This document shows, one piece after another, positions 12,913-26,176 of a DNA stretch of 64,000 nt. Source of the stretch: Punica granatum (lineage: Eukaryota; Streptophyta; Magnoliopsida; Myrtales; Lythraceae); the NCBI RefSeq assembly GCF_007655135.1, contig NC_045128.1, positions 38,763,885-38,827,884 on the forward strand. The letters run 5' to 3'. The stretch's first letter is position 1, and each line of letters begins with the position of its first letter. Under the pieces are notes generated by a model that worked only from the letters and a program-made list of their open reading frames with translations, was not told where the DNA came from and did no database searches. The position numbers and the translations under genes are program-made.

Positions 12913-13263
12913 ATCGATTCACGTTGGTTAGGTCAATAGATGTTATTATCATGTTAGGGCCCCATGCCGATGAGTAAGAGGGAAGGGGGGAAAAAAAAAG
13001 TCATGGGCGGTGACGTGATTTGGCACCACAAGGTACCCGGTGTCAAGTTGCGAATCGTGCCATTTATGCCAATGAATTACAGGTTAACGTTAGTCTATCC
13101 ACGTTGTTTGGGTTAATAGATATTATCATGTTAGGGCCCCATGCCGATGAGTAAGACGGAAGGGAAAAAAAAAAAAGTCGTGGGGTGTGACGTGATTTGG
13201 CACCACATGGTAGACGTAGACGTAGTCCAGTTGAGAATCGCATCGTTCATGCCAACGAATTAC
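12913..13263. repeat. 177-bp tandem duplication
   Basis: Two copies, about 12913-13080 and 13090-13263. They share ATGTTAGGGCCCCATGCCGA (12951 and 13128, period 177), a poly-A run, GACGTGATTTGGCACCACA and a closing CCAA(T/C)GAATTAC. The second copy has a small GTAGAC duplication. No open frame spans it. Confidence 0.85.
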
Positions 13264-15971
13264 GTTCTCAATCCCTTTTCAATTATTGATGTTCCATTTA
13301 CCTAATCGCTTTTATTTTTTATTGTTTGCTGAATTGATCGCTTTTATTGCTGTGGTTGCCTTTAAGGGAACTCCTGACCTGATCGAGTGGAATTTGTCGC
13401 GCCACATCTCTCTTTTGGGTCGGCCGAATTGAAAAGGAAATGATTACTTCTCCGAGAGTATAAAAATTTACTTTGTCACTTGACTAATGCGAGAGAATAC
13501 CAATAAGAGGGTCGAAAATAAAAAGTACACAGCAAGTAATCATTAGCAACTGTTTTGTATTCCTTCCACTAGAGTGCAATCACAATATCTTTGTACGTTA
13601 TTCCCCATATCAAGATCTATTAAATAAATTAGGGAGTAAACCCGCGCATTGCAGCGAAAAAGTGATCGGCATTATAAATATGATTATCATTTTGTATTTT
13701 TTTTTTTCAAATTTTCATATGTATTTTATTTTTGGCTTGACTATGGATTTTTTTTAGTACTATTGGCTTAGAGTAAACTGTTTTATAAATGTCTTATTGT
13801 TTATTAGTCTCATCACTCATTAGTTTCTATAAAGCACATAAATTGGGCGGCGTTGACATAATGAAAAATTGGCCGATTTGCACTAAATATGTATAAATGG
13901 ACTAAATATATTAGAATTAATGCAGCCAAATTTATTCATTTAAAACTCGAACTCAAATTTTAGCATACTTATGACACTTGCAATGCAATTATCAATGAGT
14001 CACATGTTTAAATACCCACGTAATATTGGAATTGGTTTTTAGTATTTCAAGAAAAAGATTTAAAGTTTGTTTCTTTGTGCACGCTTTGATTAATCGGCAA
14101 TAATATTATAAGTACATTTATTAATTTATACAAATCCAATTTTCCAGTTAAGACAATATATTCGTAAAAATCATAAATTCTCAATTTAGAGCAAAATTTT
14201 AGATTTCATATAAAATATTACAAGATGATATTCAAGTCAATATTTCTTCCAACATTTATTTTTAAATTTTCAATTATTTACATTATAAATTCAATTATAA
14301 ATCATATGGTATCTTCTTACTCTACCCTTTTTCATCATTCCTTTTGCACCTATAATCTTAAATAAATAAACAAATTAAAAAAATTGATATGCTTATATTT
14401 ATAATTACAATTATAATTATTTAGTTATGTCTAGTATCAAATTTGCTCTATATGTATTTACAACACAATGTATAATTTTGGTGTCCTATACTACACTTCA
14501 TAACCTTTAAAAGAATAAATTATTTATGATCATAACACCATACATTTGAATGCATGAGAGGATTTGTCAAGTTATTTAATAAGAAATCAAAATTGTTACA
14601 ATATTAGGTGTATTTATTAAGTGGAAGTTTTGGGAAAAAAATTTAGGTTTAATTTATGTAGTTAATTTAAGTATTTTTGTAAAAAAAAAAGAAAATAAAA
14701 ATGAATAAGAAAAATAAAGAAACCAAAGGGGTGAAATGTGGCTTCATAATGTGCAAGAAGGGGGTCTATTTTAATTCTACAATATTTCATAATGGAAATT
14801 TAATTAATCAAATAAAACTAATTAAAACTTGTAGCGTGGATATGCATAAGAAAAAAAAATACAAAGAAAAGAAATGAAAAAGATGTCAGAAAAAATGAAG
14901 AGTAAAAATGTGCAATAGTTTTAGTTTATTTAAAGATATCATGGTCCTATCTTATGGGCTTATGTATAAGGTCCGCACAACACGTGAATCGTGAGCATCT
15001 GCATAACATATTTATCCTCGGAGAATGTGGCCGGATTTCGTGACGAGTGAGGGGCTTTGACGCTTAGATGCGCCTTATCAATTAAAAATTGATTATTACA
15101 ATCTTTGTCTCGTTACATGCTTGAGATTAATTAAAGACCATCTAACGACAGGCGGGATATGTCCAAAAACAACATTATGAATATGCCATATATAATATAA
15201 ACGGCAAAGTTTGCAGAGAGTGAAGCAGCTGGGAGTTTGAGAAAGCATCTTTCACCTTCATCATTAATTAACCATTTAACTGCCAGCTAATTTTGACTAA
15301 TAATTTCCACCCAAAAAAAAAAGTGACTAATAATTGTCCTAAAATGGACAGAGCAGAATGATAACTACAAACGGTTCTCCACCTCATTAATGAGACAAAT
15401 CTCGCACATCGTCATCTATCTGTGATTTTATTAATTAATTTATTTATTTTTGGGGATTTCCAGTATCCCAGTGGTGAACACAAAACACATGTTCAAAGAA
15501 AGAAATGCCCCACTTTGTTTGGATTTTTATTTGTTATTTTTATTAATTAATATTCTTTTTTTCGATACACTTGGAATGTCAATCGATCAATCAGTGCCTT
15601 TGCAGTTGCACCCCTGGAAAAGCATTTCTGGACGTGTCGGGATAGAAAGCGGCCCATTGACATGACAAAAAGGAAAGGAGTGTTTGGTTCGATGCAGATT
15701 TATTCTATTTCAAATTTTCACAACGAAGGTTAATCTTTTCTTTTTCCGGACAATATTCTTCGTTTTATTCCCAGTAGCTTACTGTTGTTGATTAGTCACT
15801 GTTTACTGAGAAAATAATTGCAGGGAAATGCACAATATGTGAAGAATGAGAAGTCGCTTCATAATCAAATCGAATACGTTTCATGTTTTCGACCAGAAAA
15901 CAATATGATAAGTGGATTTCAAGATTTAATTACTTTCGCTTTGTTTGAAGAGGAGAGGGAAAGCTTTCTAC
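13264..15971. other. AT-rich intergenic DNA, no gene seen
   Basis: Long AT-rich stretch without splice-flanked coding blocks on either strand. Short open frames at 15450-15665 and 15818-16154 match nothing I recognise. The right end lies just before the FBL11 segmental duplication. Confidence 0.55.
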
Positions 15972-18900
15972 CATCAGGCCCAGCACGGCGGAGATTCAAA
16001 GCTCTGGGCTTTAGTACACCTCCATAATACTACTCCGCATTTCGGTTTGCATATAAGTGATGGATCGTCCCGAATCTCGACTAACAAGAAAAGATACACT
16101 GTATTAATAAGCAACAAATGCATGCCCATTTACCAGTACACGGATACCTCCTGATGTGACTCGCTTGTATTGATCTGTGGGATCTAGGCACAATAGATCG
16201 TATAACAATTCAGAAGTACTATCCCGAAGCTACAGCCTTTCTTCCGTTATCGTTCTTTCATCGCGCAGATAGACTAATGTATCCCTGTGTACTCGCCACC
16301 TTCGCTGTTTCACAGATTGGATGTCCAGAGATCTTATCCGCGACTGGCATCTTGCTATCTTAATAGCACTGAAGGATTGCCTCTCCTTGCGCTGAAAGAT
16401 GGATGCTTAATTAGAATATCGCACTCCATGATATCACCAACGAATTGAAGGCAACCCGAAAGAAAAAGAGATGCATCAAACGGAACAATTTAGAAACCGA
16501 ACAGGTCAAGTAGTTCCTTTATGTATCTTATTAAATTGAATAGATTTTTTAGTTCGATCGGCCGAATACCCAGACAGTTGAAAAAGAAAAGAAAGAGGAA
16601 AAGGAAAGGGAAAAAAAAAAAATTCTATTATCACTTACTTTTGGAATGCTGAAGCGACCTTCCCTTGCATCGCATGTATCCACCGATAGCTGCCTAAGCA
16701 TAGGTAGCTGTGTTCACCGGGGAAGGACTCATCAATATGGTATTAGTTTTAGAACCTGAAGTCTATACATTCGAAGAGGTCGAAATTGACTGTGTATTAG
16801 AGTACCTTGGAAACCGCATCCAGAATGAAACTTTTCTCTATACCCCGCCCCTGCGTTGAAAACTCGTACATTATACAGACAAGTCGAAATTCAAGAGTGA
16901 AAGATGAGATGCCGAATGCATTCAAGAGGAGATCTCTTCATACCAAGGCTAAATTCCATAAGGCTACAGTAACTTGTAGTACGTATGATAAACAAAACAC
17001 AAGGGATAAATGGAAAAGAAAGTTAAGAACCAAAAAAACATTCCTATATCTCCTACATCTTATCTCAACAAATGCAGCTGATGACAATGGTACGAGGTTT
17101 GCTGCTGCAAAGCTATATTATGTTGTCCATGCAGAATGGAAATTGATGCGAGAAAAAACAATATAATGCAGTAGAGGATAGCGCACATTATGACGCAGGA
17201 AGAGGACTTCGAGAGCTGCACAATCAAAGAGAGAGGAAGCTCCATGCCGGGTTACTTCACCACATTCCTGAAGTAAATCAAGATAATCCAAGAAAATTAG
17301 CATCAGCAACGTAAAGGTGCAACAGGATATACAAGATAACACTGATACATCCACCATTTACGAGTCGAACGAAAATTAAGACAGTTTCATGGGAAAATCA
17401 TGTGTATGTGACACGTATTGTGAACATTTAAGATAGGATTGTCCTATGTGGTCAGACTCCAGGAACCTACTGCTAATATAACCATAACACATCATTAAAT
17501 TAAAAGATATAATTCTTAAAAATTCTCTTGGCTCCACAAGAAAAATCCTATCCTCCATTACAGTCGAGTGAATAGGTTTGCTGGGTTCTTCATCTATACA
17601 GCAATGGAACGATAACCCACGCCCCACAAGGTGAAGGAAGCAAGGCCATACTTGAGGGAGTTACGGCAGAATTCTCAATCTCATGAGGTAAAAGGGGAAA
17701 ATGACGTTTAAAATCAAATCCTAGATTAAGCCGAACACGGTACCTCTAGATGCAGATATGTCAATCCTGGCCATTCACGAGAGATTATCTCCTGGGCATC
17801 TACAAGGAAGAGAAGATCAGAATGTAAGGAACTCTTGTACTAAGAGACACAGAAGTGAAAGTATAGCGCGTTATGAAGAGCAACAACTTGCATGGTGTAC
17901 AGCATATCCACTGTTCTTGTTCATGGTTTTATGCAGTGGTGCGTAACTCCGTGGTGGCATTCCGAGTTATAGTCTCTATACTGGAAGAAAGCGGAATATC
18001 TAGCCAATGTATGATGTTCTTTCTACAGATTAAAATGTGCTTTCAGTTATATATGGAAGCAGAATCTAACCAAGAGAAGCTAGGCTGTTGGACTCACCTG
18101 AACTGAGACGCCTACAGCCCACCAAGCAGAGCTCTGTCAAATTTGGACAGTTCCGAGCCAGCACGAGCAAGTCATCATGGGTCATCGAAGCTGCTACTCT
18201 TTGAAGCCCCAACTTCCTTAAATGTGGCATCGAAAACTTGAAACTCAATATTGATATATCCCCCGAACAGAAGCACAGTTCCAAAACTTTCAAGTGCCTC
18301 AAAGATGCTAGGATATTTGACATGATCCCATCTGATAGAACCTGAAGGTTCATTTGAAAGTTGGTCTCAAATGTAACTTAATGGAATTTGCATATATCCA
18401 ATGTAACCCAGGGAAAATCTAAAAGACAAGCTTAATATCTAAAATTGCAAACAAACAGTACTCAAATTGAGCAGATCAGAGATAGCTAGAGGCAGAGAAC
18501 AAGTACCATATCGAATACTGTCACGAGAAATCGAGAGAGATAGAGCAGTACTAGGATTTGGTGAATATTACCTGAAAGTAAAGAGTCAAAGACTCGAGAT
18601 TCGGACAAATAGTTGGCAGTTGTCTAAGTGCATCTTCTCCGAGAGATCCTCCCAACCCCACAGTTAATGAACTTAGGGCAGTTATTGCAGGTTTCAGAGC
18701 TTCTAGTGCTAAGCTCGAAAAACCCCATCCCAGTGCAATTTCCTGCAATTTGCATGAATTACCCAAGCGAATAAAGACTTCCTCGCAAGGTAACGATGGA
18801 GGAGCTAGTCTCCTCCCACAATTACTATCTGCTTGCACGATACTTTTACAGCCCCTCGCCTTAAGAATCTTCAAACCAGGATTTTTACGAATTATACAAG

Positions 18901-21900
18901 CCAAATGGGACTGAGAAATCTGCAGAATAGAGAGCCAATAACTCTGAGTGAGATCATTCTGTCACATGTTTTCATAAGCAAGAAAGGCCAAAGTTTCCCT
19001 TAAATAACACCGACCATAGTATTCGACACGTCAAGCGAATCCAAGGAAGAACCCGGGAAGCTAGAAAGCGCATCATCATCAAGTTGAGTGTCCCTCAAGC
19101 AAAGGCTCTTCACTGACTTTATACGAGACATAAGTCGTAACAGCAATCCTGGGTCAACGCCTGTAGAAAAGTGATTGGTCATGCATAAGAAAGCTATCGC
19201 ATATAGTTCAGCTTGATGAAGAGCGTTGCTGCAATCATAAGATGAGTGTTATATTTATATATATAGATGAAACTGATATTATCTTAGAACATTAACTAAT
19301 CTATTTGTCATTACATCCTCCATTGATGAACTTGTCGAGCATCCGAAGAAGTAAAAGAAAAGAAAGAATGAGAAGCTATGGGAAAAGGATTGTGGCACTG
19401 CCTAAGTACATATTGCAATTTAAAATCTGCTATAAGGTGAAAAAAGAAGGAAAACTGCTGGTTACAGGGTCCAGGAAGGCATTCAGGTTATATTCAAGTT
19501 AATCTTTCTCAAGAAAAGTGAAAATTGCGAAAGTGCAGTAGGAATCACCAAAGATTACGTCAAATCAAATCAAAATAAGGAGAAATGAGCATAGGAATCC
19601 TCTATTATAAGGTACATGACAAGAAAGGCCAAATCAGGCCCCATCATGATCGTTCTTGGCAAAAATTACAGATAAAGAGACTTACCTTTGCAGCCACCCA
19701 TATGCAGTATTTGAAGTTTACAAGCCAGCCAATCAGAGTTTTTCCATCCAGCAGGTGGATAAGGTAATGTTCCAGTCATCACTCGACCACAACAGCAGAG
19801 TGCTTTAACCGAGTTATTTCCAAAACGAGTATCGCATACTATGAGCGCATGAAGGTGCAGAGAGCTCCATAAGAGATAGCATATGGCAGCATCACTCACA
19901 AAGGAGCATCCTTTAAGGTTTAGGTAGCATAAGAAACTGCAATTATTTGCAATGTGGATGAGATCATCATCTGAAATGCATATAAAAGGAGCAGTAACTA
20001 ATCTGTTTTCAGGCACAAAGTCTCAACTGAGTTATATGGTAAGTCTATGATAAGCACGGTTATAACCTTACCACGGACATCACTTCTGCCTTCTAATGTG
20101 AGTCTTGCAATATTTGATTTTGGGAACCTTGAGTAACATCGAGGTGTCATGATCAAGACCGCATCTTCAAAATTGTCGTTCTTGTCTATGCAACTGCAAG
20201 TTGGATTCATAGCTGGACTTGGATGGGCCAGTGGAATAGGGCTAGTATCATGAGTTAAGTCGACTTCGATGAGCAAAGGGCACTTCTCCAGTAAACGAGG
20301 CAAATCAGATGCCTCGAAGTTTAATAGATAAGCTGCCTTTAGTATTCTCAAAGACGGAAATGACTTGCTGAAGCACTGCATGGCATCTGCAATATTAAGG
20401 CCCAGACATTTGGATATATCAACCTTGTGAACTGCTTCAAAACACAGAACTGGCAGGACTTGCAGGGAAAACAGACGAGAATATTTATGAACTCCATCGA
20501 GCTCGCGTAGACTTTCTTTAAAGCTGTTCCTCAATAAGGGATCCATGGATTCCATACAATATGAATAAGGAAGCATGGAAAAAAACAGAAGCGCAGACGT
20601 TATCTGAGGACAACCAGAAAGGTCCACCATCTGCACAGAGTGAAGGTACCAGCGTGCAATTAAAAGTAAGTCAACATCAAATAGAGCACCTTGCTAGCAA
20701 GAAAATTGAGGTTAATATGAACTTCTGGATAAAAAATTAGAATCCTGGATAATCGGGAGCACGAAATCCTTCTAATTTTTCTCAATTTAGTTAGTGACTA
20801 TAAGAAAGTGGTGCATTTATCTGGTTCCTCTGTGTCTTTTACCTTAGGAAAAGCTAATGACGAAGAAAAGCTGGTAAAAGTTTCATGTACAGAGGGCTTA
20901 TAGTATGAAAAAGATTGTAGAAATCCAATACCTCAGAATATTCTGTCAACCGAAGCCTGAGATGACTGAAGTCGTCATTTTCAAATGAATCTGTCCAGTC
21001 AACAGAAGGATTCTTCATGCTGTGTATTGCTTGAACGGATTTATATGCAAGATCAGATAAATAGTTGGATTTTCTTTTCCCTGAAACACAAATTCATTTC
21101 GTTGGCCTCAAAGGAGAATGGAGACAAATATATGAATAAGAAGCGTATCATGATTGAGCTACCTGCAGCAAATGACAGTGGCAATATACTGACACGGATC
21201 TGTTGAATAAAAATAAGAATCATTAATAGAAAACATAAATAAAGTTGAACAAAATATTACTGAGTAAGGTGTGGAAGTAACGCAAGAATCAGATTACTGT
21301 TTTTTTTTTTTCTTTTTTGGGGTTCGCAAGAGTCAGATTACCCACTTTTGAAAAAACGTGTTGATGTCGTTATACATCTACAGAAACAATTTTTTTTCGA
21401 ACTAGTCATTTTCTTGGATGACGTTTGAGGTAGCTATGACATCTATCTGAAGGATAACGGGTGCTGCACTAGCCACCTAACTCATAATCTTTGCTATGAC
21501 AATTTACAGAAAGCTTATCAAATATATGGCATAAACTACACCCCTGGATATAAATCAGATTGTCAATATGCATGTTGCTATTGACTTAAAATAAACCAAT
21601 CTGTGCCGGGACTTTGCTCAACAAAATGATTGGCACCATTCGACATGTCTAGCCCAATTTCATTATGAAAAGATGAAAGTTTAAGAGGATGGAAAGGCCG
21701 CAGAGGCGGGAGAGAGAGCACCATAAAATATACAAAGTAGACCAAGAATAGATGATGTCAGATCCTCAGATGCACTCGCAACTACTCAGCATACACACAT
21801 CTAAAACAGTAGAGCACTCTTGCAAGTTCATAAAAAATGATCACACCATGGGAAACGGTATTTAAGATTTTCGGTGCAAATAAGCCAAGACAGAACTTAC

Positions 21901-23610
21901 GTGCTTCAAAAGATCAGTGAAGTCGTACTCACACCCGCCTGCATGCACCACTTGTCTCTGATTATAATCAATCCAAATCGAAAGTGCTTCAGCAAGATGC
22001 ATCTCACTGTAAAAAAAAAAAAAGAAAAAAAAGTGAGATAATCACGTACATGTAATTGTACAGAGAAACTCGGATATTATTACCTAACCTGTCTACCGTC
22101 AAATAAGGGTGCTCTAAACAAGAGACTAACAGTCTGTATGGGATATCAGCAAAATGTTGGCTATGCACTGCATGCATCTGCAATAAAAAATCAACCATAA
22201 ATTCAAGATACCAAATAAAGTTGTGATCGTCTAGCAATAGAGATGATCTTACTATATTGACAATGGGAATTTCCATCGATTAACTTCATAGGTGATTGAT
22301 ATTTATTGTAATTATAGGGGTCCATTGGAAAATTTTCTCAAATACATAGAGAAGACGCAGAGATGTTTTAAGTACTCACGAAGTTTCTGGCAAGATAACC
22401 TAATAATATCTCCCCAAGAGGATGAAGTGCTGCAAGAGATAAGAAACCATTCAATTAATCATGCTGTATGTGAGGAATTAAAGTAGAGTAATGCCTGAAG
22501 CACGCATCTAGCACTTGCTTCGAGGTGAAGAATCCTTACCACGCTGTGAACAGAAGTTCGATATTCGAATCAGATCATCTAACTGTATTTTCTGCAGTCC
22601 AGTCTCCTTGGATGAAGCAACCTCAGAACACCAGTTTTCACACTTTGCCAGTAGGGAAGCAACGCCAAAGTAAAGGGAACCCTGAGTCAAAATATGCATC
22701 AAGAAAACGAGTCTAAAAGTCCAAGAAGAATATCGGAAAACTTGCAACTCAGGTTCCAACCCAAGAACAATAATAGTCTGAGCATCATAGGGTTCGTAAA
22801 TTTGAAGCAAGCAAGTACTTATCCAAATATAAGGGAAGTACACATCGTTCGATGCGCCACTAAAAATATCGCTTCTTCCAAGGACAAAGCACCAACCTCG
22901 AGTAGAGGAAACAAAGTTTTCGCCGAAATATCCACAGGACAACCATAAATGTACTTGAGAACACTAATGAAGCTCTCCAGGTTCCACTCGATTGAGATAC
23001 GCTCTTGACTTGACTCCCTGCAAGATTCGACCAGAGACAATAACAAGAGAGCTATCAACAGAAAAACGAACAGTCCAATTTCATAATAAGGATATGTAAA
23101 CAACACAGGCTGCAATCCTTTTGTCTTGAATAGCATCATCCATTCACCAAGTTAAGCTCAGTAGAACGTCGTCAAACTACAGAAAATACAGAAAGGCTAA
23201 CCTGAAGCTCCCACCGAGCAAGGCTCCGAAGTAAGAGGACCCTTCAACCAACCTGCAAGATCAGAACAATCAAACCATTCACACGTCAACTTTAACATAG
23301 GCTCTGGACAGAGTCTATCCACTTTCCAATCACTTTCTTCATCGTCCTGACGAGAACCAACGACCACATTTCAGAACTTGCCTCCTGCGGTCAGCCTTGA
23401 TACTGACGGTACGGTGATGGAGCTGGGTGGACTGTTCCCAGAGGCAGTGGTCATCGGTCGAGAGCAGAAGTTCTTCCTGTGAAGACTCAGGTTCGAGCCG
23501 ATCCTCATCAGGATTTCTGCAGACGAGGATTACGAAGTGGCTGTTGTATGAACTCAACGCCATTGATTCTGAAACTGTGAGAGCTAGAGAGAGCTGTGGT
23601 TGGTGCAGTT
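15972..23610 (-). repeat. Segmental duplication, unit A (FBL11-A block)
   Basis: This block and the one at 31558-40070 are homologous along exons, introns and 3' flank. The left homology edge is CATCAGGCCCAGCACGGCG (15972 in A, 31558 in B). The right edge is the GAGAGCTAGA...AGAGC leader about 30-40 bp upstream of each start codon; beyond it the two copies diverge. Unit A is about 7.6 kb and unit B about 8.5 kb, the difference being intronic indels. Confidence 0.85.
16230..23563 (-). CDS. FBL11: BTB/POZ-LRR protein FBL11, copy A
   Basis: Orthologue-type of plant BTB/POZ domain-containing protein FBL11, a presumed substrate adaptor of a cullin-3 E3 ubiquitin ligase (role from domain knowledge). 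Nineteen exons in coding order: 23382-23563, 23202-23252, 22897-23017, 22540-22681, 22380-22429, 22089-22177, 21901-22006, 21163-21199, 20932-21080, 20072-20630, 19686-19970, 19015-19160, 18572-18919, 18098-18341, 17744-17799, 17187-17267, 16806-16850, 16639-16707, 16230-16391. The sum is 2922 nt, 973 aa plus TAG, with every phase consistent. Exons 1-4 encode the BTB domain (SSYFGALLGGSF; ISIEWNLESFISVLKYIYG). Exons 10-19 encode leucine-rich repeats (MVDLSGCPQITS; LCYLNLKGC; SLCLRDTQLDDDALSSFPGS; LKILKARGCKSI; NLTELCLVGCRRLSS; WPGLTYLHLEECG). Start: ATG at 23561-23563 (MALSSYNSHF); a non-ATG extension is open upstream. The exon 11 start was chosen because CATTTCAG gives GRSDVR-DDDLIHIANNC. Intron 1 is GC-AG. 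The C-terminus is about 4 aa shorter than in copy B. Confidence 0.92.
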
Positions 23611-24032
23611 TCAACGTAAATCTATAATAACAGTAATATAATAAAGTGACGGTTTAAAAGAACACCCTCTCAAGGAATTCAAGAAATCAATTACCAATTA
23701 TAAGAGTACCTCAAAGAATTCAAGAAAACAATTATATATTATAAAACAAAGTGAATCTTTCAATTAAAGAAAAAAATAAAAGAAAAAATACAGCTTTTTT
23801 TTTTCTTCTTGAAACTAAAATTATCTCACGAATGAGTTTCCCCATTCCATTGCATTCTAGCGACATACCTGCGTTATGCACGATGATGAAAATAAAAACT
23901 TTGGGAAGGTCACATGAAGGATTAAACGTAAGTTATTAAATTACAAGTTGAACCTATAGAAAGTATAGTTTAAAAAAATTCTAGTTAAAATTCAATATTG
24001 ACTTTTTAATTTGAAAGCTAATTCGGTGATAA
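23611..24032. other. AT-rich DNA upstream of FBL11-A
   Basis: Presumed promoter side of FBL11-A. No obvious TATA/leader assignment can be made, and it shows no similarity to the sequence upstream of FBL11-B (40075 onward). Confidence 0.4.
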
Positions 24033-24366
24033 GGTGTTGTTCGGGTAAGAATGCTTGCTTCAAAGTATAATTTTAAGGACATTCTAAAAAAATAACAAGT
24101 TTATTACTAGTAAGACAACTTGTTATTTGGTAAGAGTCTTATTAAATTCAAATTAATAAATTTCTTACAAGAGAATGCATCGTTTTATTGAAAAGATATT
24201 TTCTTATTATTTAGTAAATATCTTATTATATTCAAAAATAATAAGTTTATTGTTAAATACAAGAGTCTTGTTATTTAATAAGGCACTTCACAGATAGTCA
24301 TCCAAAATGTTACGACGTAGCATGCTCTAATTGGTCTCTATAAACTCATTCTTTTAAGGAGGCCAC
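24033..24366 (+). mobile_element. MITE family X, copy 1
   Basis: AT-rich non-coding element starting GGTGTTGTTCGGGTAA and ending TTTTAAGGAGGCC. The interior is full of short direct and inverted repeats of AACAAGTTT / CTTATTATTTA / TTGTTATTTAATAAG. Copies 2 (25077-25390, inverted) and 3 (25765-26046) share both ends, which shows a dispersed family. Classification is uncertain: no clear target duplication was found. Confidence 0.65.
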
Positions 24367-25076
24367 GAATAGAAGTTTAATCCTTCGGTGATATCAATCT
24401 CTGGGTTTATCTTCAACTAGTTGATCTTCGCGTGTTGAGTCATAATCTTCATCTTTTTGTACAAAATAGATAATCAACACACATAACATACAAATGAGTA
24501 TAGATAAAAATATATTAAAAAAAGGCAGCCACATAAGTAAAATCACAATCACAATAAACAAACACGTACTCTCAACATAAAAGCGAATAATATACTTAAA
24601 ATTGTAATATGTATAAATATTTAGGAAAAAGCATAGTGAATAAAAAGATGATGGATAAAAAATTTTTATCGGGTATTTATAGAGAATTTAGCACATTGAA
24701 CTTGAAGCATATCACATATTTCAATGAGTTATTTCCTATTATTGAGAAAACTTTTAATTTTATAAAAAAAAAGATATTACATATTTCGATGAGTTTTTTC
24801 AATTATCAAGAAAACTTTTAATTTTTCAAAAACAATATATTTCATATTATTACATGCAAATAATCTAGACAAATTTTTAATGTTCGTTGAATATAATACC
24901 AATAAAATATAGTATAAGTACATTTAACTAAAAATAAAAGGTCCATTTACGTGAAGCTGAGGGTTATCAAATGGAGTGATCCGAGTAATCGATGACATAT
25001 TACCAGGAGCTAAGTGTTCTCAAATGGAGCTCCTACGATTCCGCTCTTCCGCTTTTATACATTATACATAGATTTA

Positions 25077-25390
25077 GGCCTCCTTAAAGGGAGAGTTCGC
25101 AAAGGCCAAACGAAGCGCGCTACGCCGTAGTGTGTCGGATGACTTTCAATGAACTACCTTATTAAATAACAAGTTTCTTGTGCACTGAAAAAAATAACAA
25201 GTTTTTTGTTATTTAATAAGAACTTATTATTTTAATATAATAAGACACTTAATAAATAATAAGAAACTTACCTTTTAAGATGGCACATTCTTTTGTAAGA
25301 AACTTATTAATTGAAATAGTAACAGTCTTGCTATTTTTTAGAGAATCCTTAAAATACACTTTTAAGGAGGCTCTTTACCCTAACAATACC
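25077..25390 (-). mobile_element. MITE family X, copy 2 (inverted)
   Basis: On the minus strand it starts GGTATTGTTAGGGTAAAGAG and ends TTTAAGGAGGCC, matching copy 1 at both ends and through the AACAAGTTT-rich core. It also shares the GTCATCC...ACGTAGC-like segment before the 3' end. Confidence 0.65.
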
Positions 25391-25764
25391 CACCAATCTA
25401 TATCTATATATTATGTAATTCACAGTAATCATATAAGAGTCTTTTATTAGATGGATGGGGACGTGCCACATCATCATTTTGAGAGACCCTCAACTCCTGG
25501 GTCTCTTCACGTTATCCGTGTTAAAGCAACATAAATATGTTGACTTTTCACTTTTTTATTCCAATCTCTTTTTTTTAGAATATACTCTTGAATAATACCG
25601 TTAATAAATCTTGAATTCTCGAAAATTTTATCCAATATATGTACAATCTACTTACATTCCTGAAAATGCAAGTAACTACACAATTCATCAGCTAAAAGAC
25701 TAGTTTTTTAATAAACTAATTTGAAAATACATTTTAAAAGGACAAATTAAGGGGAAAAAAGAAA

Positions 25765-26046
25765 GAGTGTTGCTAGTATAAGGAGGCTCCAAAAAAGATA
25801 AGTTTCTTGTTATTTAATAAGAGTTTTGCTATATTCAAAATAATAAGTTTCTTACAAAATAATAAGTTTCTTACTATTTAGCAGGTATCTTATTATATTA
25901 AAAATGATAAATTTCTTTTTGAACAACGAGTTTCTTGTTATTTAACAAGTTTCTTATTATTTCTTTATCAACAATCATTCGATAAACTATGACGTGATGC
26001 ACTGTGATTGGCCTTTGTAAACAACCCCTTTGAGGAGGCTCCTTAG
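25765..26046 (+). mobile_element. MITE family X, copy 3
   Basis: Starts GAGTGTTGCTAGTATAAGGA and ends TTTGAGGAGGCTCCTTAG. It shares the AACAAGTTTCTTGTTATTTA core and the ATTGGCCTTTGTAAAC segment near the end. The short GGAGGCTCC word occurs in inverted orientation at both ends. Confidence 0.6.
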
Positions 26047-26176
26047 AGAAATTTATCTTAAAGAGAAAAACTGAACTGGAATGGGTGAAAAGAGAGAGAT
26101 GAGGAGGATGAGAAGGAGGAGGAAAGAGAGGTCGCGGTGTGAGAAAATATGGAAAGTTGGTTAGTTAATTTGAGTA

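Noticed and set aside
22819..22897. Read-through of FBL11 intron 3 adding GALSLEEAI-like residues in both copies
   Set aside because: Both copies share the intron by descent; the BTB fold continues correctly only when spliced to the next exon (LLE-GSLYFGVASLL).
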